DNA of 10,587 nucleotides, taken from Acidobacteriota bacterium. Lineage in GTDB: Bacteria > Acidobacteriota > Terriglobia > Terriglobales > Acidobacteriaceae. Location: NCBI GenBank assembly GCA_003225615.1, contig QIAS01000417.1:403-10989 (forward strand), read 5' to 3'. The position numbers and the translations under genes are program-made. Below the pieces are notes generated by a model. It ran no database searches, was not told where the DNA came from, and was given only the letters and a program-made list of their open reading frames with translations. Position 1 is the stretch's first letter, and each line of letters starts with the position of its first letter. Of this stretch, positions 6,254-10,587 are shown piece by piece.

Positions 6254-8089
6254 ATGCCGCTTGCCATGAAGACGATATCGCTTCTCCTCCTTGGTGTTGC
6301 CCCCAACAGCGGTTTGCTGTGGGCAGCCGGAGGACCCCCCGGCGATCTGTCACCGGAAGGTGCAGAAGGAGAATCGGTCGTTGTGCAGTCGGATTCAGCG
6401 CAGCGTCCCAGCGCCGCGCAAACGGAACCCGCGGGTAAGTACGAGGAATATCGCACGCGCATAGAAACAATTTTCCTGAAAAAGCGGCAAGGCGGCGTAA
6501 GCTGCTACGATTGCCATTCAACACTAAGCACTCGGTTGAAGCTGGAGCCCTTGTCGCCAGGAGGAAGCACCTCCTGGACCGAGGAGCAAACCCGGCAAGT
6601 CTTCGCCGTGGTTTCGCGGCTGGTAGACCCCTCCGAGCCTTTGCGTAGCCCGCTGCTGCTGCATCCACTTTCTCAGGAAGCGGGCGGCGATCCCACCCAT
6701 GTCGGGGGGAAGTTCTGGACCTCGCGGGACGATCCGGAGTGGCGGATGCTCGCCGATTGGATCAGCCAGACTTTTTCTTCGCTTGCTGGCACGCGAACAG
6801 CACCATCTTTGAAAGCCAGCTCCCCGAGCTTTGAATTCTTCACCAACAAGGTCCAGCCGATTTTCCTGAAGAACCGGCCCCGGCATGCCCGATGTTATAG
6901 CTGCCACACTCTCTCCAATCGAGCCTTTCACCTTGAAAACTTGTCGGGCGCGAACACGGGTTGGACTGAGGAACAATCGCGGCGCAATTTTCAAAGTTCT
7001 CTGCAACAGATCGTTCCCGGCAACCCGACCTCCAGCAGCTTGCTGTTGCATCCCCTGGCTCCGGAAGCGGGCGGCGATTCGTTTCATTCCGGCGGCAGGC
7101 AGTTTGAGTCGCAGGACGACTCTGATTGGATCACCCTTGCTCAATGGGTGCGTGGCGCGGGTGCAGAAGTTGACCCGCCCTCTTCGCTTGAACCGAAATC
7201 CTGGATATATGTCACGAACAGTGCCTCCGATACCGTTGACGTAATCGACACAAGGACGAACGCGCTGGTCCAGATCTTACGAGGCATCGAGCTGCCGCAT
7301 GGAATCGCGTTCTCTCCGGACGGCGGAAGAATTTACCTCAGCAGTGAAGCAGAGAACGTACTGGCTGTCCTGGATCGGAAAACAGGTGAAATTCTGGAGA
7401 AAATTCCGCTCAGCGGTCGGCCCAATAACATCGCCATCACTAAAGATGGGAGCCGGGTGATAGTGGGCATACGTAGTGAACCGGGCGCACTCGATGTGAT
7501 TGAGGCGAGTTCACTGAAACGAACAAAGACCATCCCTCTACACGGGCGCGTGCACAATGTTTACGTCACGCCCGACAGCAAATTTGCGGTCGCTGGCTCC
7601 ATCGAAAGCAAAATGGCTATGGTAGCCGATCTCCAGACTGAGCGGCCGGTATGGGACCTCAAGTTCGGTAGCGGTGTGCGGCCCATGGCTTTCGAAAAGA
7701 ATTCCGATGGCACCACCCGCCGCATATTCGTGCAGCTATCGGGATTCCACGGATTTGCTGTCGTCGATTTCGCCAAGCAGGCCGAGGTGGCAAGGATCAA
7801 GCTGCCGGATGAGCCTCATGGTTTCGGCGTCGCCGAAGGACGAACCGGAGTTCCTTCTCACGGGATCGGCGTGGCGCCGGACGGAAAGTCATTGTGGGTT
7901 AACAGCACGCTGGCCAATGCCGTGTTCGAGTATTCGCTTCCCGATCTCATCTTCCGACAGTTCATCCGCTGGGACGTCAGCCTAGCGGAGCGGTACCCGA
8001 ATGGATCACATTCACGCCCGACAGTAAGGTCATCTATGTTTCGGGCTCAGCGGCGAGACTGGTTTCGGCTATTGATACCGGAACCTTGA
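6254..8089 (+). CDS. Two-haem c-type cytochrome fused to YVTN beta-propeller, frameshifted near the C-terminus
   Basis: Likely periplasmic electron-transfer or substrate-oxidising protein. The MKTISLLLL start at 6266 gives a better signal peptide than the ATG at 6254. Two similar domains follow: residues about 66-172 with CYDCH (84-88) and about 193-300 with CYSCH (214-218), both CxxCH haem c sites. Each ends in the shared pattern LLLHPL..EAGGD..H.GG, whose histidines may supply the distal haem ligand. From about 316 there is a YVTN propeller with repeats such as IYVTNSASDTVDVID, ending in blade 6. Everything up to Ile571 is coherent; the last 40 residues are out of frame because one base is missing near 7966. 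Reading the next frame instead gives a complete seventh blade ending at 8175 and a protein of about 640 residues. The stop of that restored frame is 20 bases before the next gene, which supports an operon. Function beyond electron transfer is inference. Confidence 0.85.
   Translation: MPLAMKTISLLLLGVAPNSGLLWAAGGPPGDLSPEGAEGESVVVQSDSAQRPSAAQTEPAGKYEEYRTRIETIFLKKRQGGVSCYDCHSTLSTRLKLEPLSPGGSTSWTEEQTRQVFAVVSRLVDPSEPLRSPLLLHPLSQEAGGDPTHVGGKFWTSRDDPEWRMLADWISQTFSSLAGTRTAPSLKASSPSFEFFTNKVQPIFLKNRPRHARCYSCHTLSNRAFHLENLSGANTGWTEEQSRRNFQSSLQQIVPGNPTSSSLLLHPLAPEAGGDSFHSGGRQFESQDDSDWITLAQWVRGAGAEVDPPSSLEPKSWIYVTNSASDTVDVIDTRTNALVQILRGIELPHGIAFSPDGGRIYLSSEAENVLAVLDRKTGEILEKIPLSGRPNNIAITKDGSRVIVGIRSEPGALDVIEASSLKRTKTIPLHGRVHNVYVTPDSKFAVAGSIESKMAMVADLQTERPVWDLKFGSGVRPMAFEKNSDGTTRRIFVQLSGFHGFAVVDFAKQAEVARIKLPDEPHGFGVAEGRTGVPSHGIGVAPDGKSLWVNSTLANAVFEYSLPDLIFRQFIRWDVSLAERYPNGSHSRPTVRSSMFRAQRRDWFRLLIPEP
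6449..6769 (+). other. Haem c domain, copy 1
   Basis: Encodes residues about 66-172 of the cytochrome-propeller protein. It holds IETIFLKK, CYDCH, SWTEEQTRQVF and LLLHPLSQEAGGDPTHVGG in order, and ends W...LADWI. The same string of blocks recurs in the next domain, showing an internal tandem duplication. Confidence 0.7.
6830..7153 (+). other. Haem c domain, copy 2
   Basis: Encodes residues about 193-300: VQPIFLKN, CYSCH, GWTEEQSRRNF, LLLHPLAPEAGGDSFHSGG and DWITLAQWV. It keeps every block of copy 1 in the same order and spacing. Differences are spread evenly, so the duplication is old and not a recent slip. Confidence 0.7.
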
Positions 8090-8175
8090 AAACAGTCGTG
8101 CAGATTCCGGTGGGAGAAGTGCCGAAGCGAATTAATACCCTGGTTCTGCCTGCGAATGAACGCCGGGGTAACTAA
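7966..8175 (+). pseudogene. Out-of-frame blade 6-7 end of the cytochrome-propeller gene
   Basis: Starting with CCG at 7966 this frame reads PLGRQPSGAVPEWITFTPD, then KVIYVSGSAARLVSAIDTG, then VPKRINTLVLPANERRGN and a TAA at 8173-8175. That is the second half of blade 6, all of blade 7 and a natural C-terminus; VPKR also occurs at the same place in the paralogue at 9574. The reading frame of the upstream part overlaps it by one base at ATCCG, where ATCCCG would keep one frame throughout. It has no start signal of its own. Confidence 0.8.
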
Positions 8176-8195
8176 CTTATAGGACATTTAGAGAA

Positions 8196-9533
8196 ATGAT
8201 GCACGCGAGTAATGGAAAATTAATAACGGCAGCAAGCGCAGCGGCGCCGGCTGCGGTTAACGAAGTGGCGCAGCGCGCCCGCCATCGAATCGCTCTCCGC
8301 CTTTTACCTTATCTGTTCATTCTGTATGTAATCGCCTTTCTTGATCGCATGAACGTGGGGGCGGCAGCACTGCAAATGCCCCGCGATCTCGGTTTTAATC
8401 CAGGCGTGATTGGTTTTGGGGCAGGAATTTTTTTCTTGGGCTATTTTTTGCTGGAAATTCCGGGTGCTCTGATCGCGGAGCGTTGGAGCGCGCGGCTTTG
8501 GATCGCCCGCATCATGATTTCCTGGGGTATTGTCACAGCACTAATGGCTTTCATTCGTACTGCGCATCAATTCTATCTGGTGCGCTTTCTGGTTGGAGCC
8601 GCCGAGGCGGGCTTTTTTCCCGGCGTAATTGTGTACTTAACACATTGGTTTCGGTATGAGGATCGGGCCAAAGCGATCGCCGTGTTCTATGCTGCCAATC
8701 CTCTTTCTTACGTTATTGGGTCTCCGCTCGCGGGCCTGCTGCTTGGGTTGAGCTGGTTAGGGCTGAGAGGTTGGCGCTGGCTCTTTATCCTGGAAGGCAT
8801 CCCGGCAGTCCTGTTTGGAATAATAACTGTCTTCTATCTGACGGACTGGCCGCATCAAGCCAAATGGTTGCCCCCGGACGAACGCGACTGGATCACCACG
8901 ACATTAGAGAAAGAGAAACAGGCCAAGGAGAGTGTTCATTCCTACAGGGTGTGGGAAGCTTTGCGTAATCGGGATGTGGTGCTGTTGACCTTGTGCTACT
9001 TCTTCGGGCTTACCGGAAGCTATGGTATCGCCTTCTGGTTGCCGACCATCCTGAAGAAGATATCCGGGCAGAGCGACCTGAGGGTGACCTTGCTTGCTGC
9101 GCTGCCTTACGTAGCAGGATTTGTTACCCAGCAGTTGAACGGCTGGCATTCGGATAAGACTGGCGAGCGCCGCTGGCATGCGGCGCTTCCGGTCATTTTA
9201 TGTGGAGTGGTACTCTCGTTTGCGGTTCTCGCCGAGTCCAGGCCCGGACTCTCGATCGCGTTATTTACGCTGGTCGGGGCATGTTTCTACGGCTTTCAGC
9301 CCTGTTTCTGGGCTGTGCCTACGCGATTCTTAAGCAAGTCCGCCGCGGCCGCATCGATCGGGTTGATTAATTCCGTTGGCAATCTCGGGGGATTCGTCGG
9401 ACCCTTCGTGATAGGCACACTGGCAGCCCGCAGCCACTCTTTCAAGCCAGGTCTGCTGTACCTGGTTGTGAGTCTGTTCATTTCGGGAGGGCTGATGCTG
9501 GCGGTTGGAACTGGGAAGAACCGCGTGCGTTAG
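8196..9533 (+). CDS. MFS transporter, anion:cation symporter (ACS) family
   Basis: Inner-membrane proton-coupled importer of 445 residues, the usual ACS length. The family is shown by DRMNVGAA at the end of TM1 (50-57), AERWSARLW in the loop after TM2 (94-102), and GAAEAGFFPGVIVYLTHWF (134-152), a form of the ACS signature. Twelve hydrophobic segments are visible with a charged central loop near residues 215-250 (ERDWITTTLEKEKQ). ACS members carry organic anions such as tartrate, hexuronates, phthalate or hydroxyphenylacetate; nothing here picks one. The start at 8196 is preceded by AGGA 11 bases away and GAGA closer in; the ATG at 8199 is an equal alternative. It follows the restored stop of the cytochrome-propeller gene by 20 bases and precedes the second propeller gene by 40, so the three are probably one transcript. 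No sign of damage. Confidence 0.9.
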   Translation: MMHASNGKLITAASAAAPAAVNEVAQRARHRIALRLLPYLFILYVIAFLDRMNVGAAALQMPRDLGFNPGVIGFGAGIFFLGYFLLEIPGALIAERWSARLWIARIMISWGIVTALMAFIRTAHQFYLVRFLVGAAEAGFFPGVIVYLTHWFRYEDRAKAIAVFYAANPLSYVIGSPLAGLLLGLSWLGLRGWRWLFILEGIPAVLFGIITVFYLTDWPHQAKWLPPDERDWITTTLEKEKQAKESVHSYRVWEALRNRDVVLLTLCYFFGLTGSYGIAFWLPTILKKISGQSDLRVTLLAALPYVAGFVTQQLNGWHSDKTGERRWHAALPVILCGVVLSFAVLAESRPGLSIALFTLVGACFYGFQPCFWAVPTRFLSKSAAAASIGLINSVGNLGGFVGPFVIGTLAARSHSFKPGLLYLVVSLFISGGLMLAVGTGKNRVR

Positions 9534-9562
9534 TTTGTTTAGGATTACATAACTATGCAAAC

Positions 9563-9567
9563 GGAGG
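9563..9567 (+). promoter_or_regulatory. Ribosome binding site of the second propeller gene
   Basis: GGAGG with six bases to the ATG at 9574. It decides the start over the earlier ATG at 9569, which would give only two codons before a TGA. Confidence 0.7.
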
Positions 9568-9573
9568 AATGCA

Positions 9574-10587
9574 ATGATCCGGTTTAAATGCTTCGCAGCC
9601 GCCTGCATGGTGTTCACCTGCGCGCTGGCCTGCGTTGCCCAGAACTCCCACACTGAGGATCCGCGACTTTATGCCGCGAGCGCGCGCGGTGATGATATAG
9701 CCATCATCGACCTCAACTCATTGAAGGTCGTCGGTAACATCAAGCTGGGCGGGGACAAGATACACGGGGTAGCAGTGCAACCGGATGGCCGCCGGCTTTT
9801 TGCGACCGTCGAGTCTGACCACACGCTAAGGATCGTGGATACCGCCACAAACCAGGCGATCGGAAGCGTGAAGGTAAGCGGACGCCCCAACCAGTGTGCG
9901 GTAACTCCCGATGGTAAGTATGTCGTGGTGCCAATTCGCGACGGCGATACCGTGGACATTATTGATGTCGCTCAGCAAAAGATTGTCAAAAGTTTGCCCA
10001 TCAAAGAACCACATAACGCATTGAACACGGGCAGCAATCGATTCATGTGGGTGAGCGCGATGTCAGGGCATGAGGTCGATCTTATAGACCTCGAGAAAAT
10101 GGACTACTCCGTCCACATCCCAGTGGACGGAAGACCCCGTCCCTATGTGGTCAGTCCAGATGGAAAGACGATGTACGTGGCCATCGCCGAGTTACACGGG
10201 TTCGAGATTGTGGACATACCGGCAAAAAAAGTAATCCAACGCGTTGAGATGCCGGCGGAGCACCCCACACCGCATCCCTTGCAGTTTGAAACCGCCGACA
10301 CCCGCACCCATGGTTTAGCCCTTACACAAGATGGATTAGAGTTGTGGGTGACCAGCCTGCTGGACGATGCGGTCTATATTTACGATGTGAAGGCCAAAAA
10401 GATTGTGGGCCACGTCGCAACCGGCGGTGGTCCTAATTGGCTGGTTGTTTCGCCCGACGGCAGATATATGTGCGTCAGTAACACCGATAGCGACGATGTC
10501 TCCATCATCGACGTGAAAAGCCGCCGTGAAGTGGCCAGGATCAAAGCCGGCAAAGTGCCGAAGCGGCTTGCGGCCGCAAATGTCCCG
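9574..10587 (+). CDS. Stand-alone secreted YVTN seven-bladed beta-propeller (3' end outside window)
   Basis: The 338 residues seen begin with a signal peptide, probably cleaved after CVA22 before Gln23; Cys20 does not sit in a proper lipobox. Seven propeller repeats then follow one another, each with a strand like LYAASARGDDIAIIDL and a PDG turn (for example VSPDGKTMYVA at 193-203). All seven blades are present, and VPKRLAAANVP at the window end matches the last part of the cytochrome-fused paralogue, so only a few residues are missing. It aligns blade by blade with that paralogue, including HGF in blade 5 (H208 here) and the long blade 5 insertion, but has no haem domain. The histidines at 64, 147 and 246 occupy the same loop position in blades 1, 3 and 5. 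It may bind a metal or partner the cytochrome; this is inference. It is the last gene seen in the rightward cluster. Confidence 0.85.
   Translation, partial: MIRFKCFAAACMVFTCALACVAQNSHTEDPRLYAASARGDDIAIIDLNSLKVVGNIKLGGDKIHGVAVQPDGRRLFATVESDHTLRIVDTATNQAIGSVKVSGRPNQCAVTPDGKYVVVPIRDGDTVDIIDVAQQKIVKSLPIKEPHNALNTGSNRFMWVSAMSGHEVDLIDLEKMDYSVHIPVDGRPRPYVVSPDGKTMYVAIAELHGFEIVDIPAKKVIQRVEMPAEHPTPHPLQFETADTRTHGLALTQDGLELWVTSLLDDAVYIYDVKAKKIVGHVATGGGPNWLVVSPDGRYMCVSNTDSDDVSIIDVKSRREVARIKAGKVPKRLAAANVP

Noticed and set aside
9569..9577. Two-codon leader frame ATG CAA TGA overlapping the second propeller's start
   Set aside because: It is too short to support as a coupling peptide; the ribosome binding site spacing favours 9574.
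1..10587. CRISPR array, tRNA or rRNA genes
   Set aside because: No regularly spaced repeats and no cloverleaf or rRNA-like segments were seen on either strand by eye.

Overview
The window looks like a chromosomal segment of an Acidobacteriota bacterium (Terriglobia-like). This is inferred from gene content, not from a marker gene. The strongest hints are a very large Oar-like TonB-dependent receptor with an N-terminal carboxypeptidase-regulatory-like domain, YVTN-type beta-propellers with one fused to c-type haem domains, and a decayed sugar-binding protein gene.

Region 1 (1-2341, minus strand) is a damaged, rearranged zone. Read from right to left it holds: an intact-looking citrate-type MFS transporter fused in frame to the C-terminal 99 residues of a short-chain dehydrogenase (SDR); the first ~30 codons of a second SDR gene with a good ribosome binding site; the C-terminal piece of a DDE transposase; and the C-terminal half of an LsrB/RhaS-like sugar-binding protein. 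The binding-protein fragment carries a one-base frameshift and an inverted 66-bp (22-codon) block that now reads on the plus strand. No piece except the MFS part can be functional in its usual form.

Region 2 (2342-2704) is a gene-free divergent intergenic region with a possible pair of overlapping promoters, four copies of the palindrome TCATGA and a perfect 14-bp tandem duplication next to the receptor start.

Region 3 (2705 to the end, plus strand) is a compact co-directional cluster: the TonB-dependent receptor (outer membrane), a two-haem cytochrome/YVTN propeller protein (periplasm), an ACS-family MFS transporter (inner membrane), and a second stand-alone YVTN propeller running off the right end. 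The two propellers are paralogues across all seven blades and share histidines at the same loop position in blades 1, 3 and 5. The set suggests an uptake-plus-redox pathway for an organic anion or similar small molecule, but the substrate is unknown. The cytochrome-propeller gene has a one-base frameshift that removes its last blade and a half; the lost part is fully readable in the next frame, so this is either a very recent mutation or a base-calling error.
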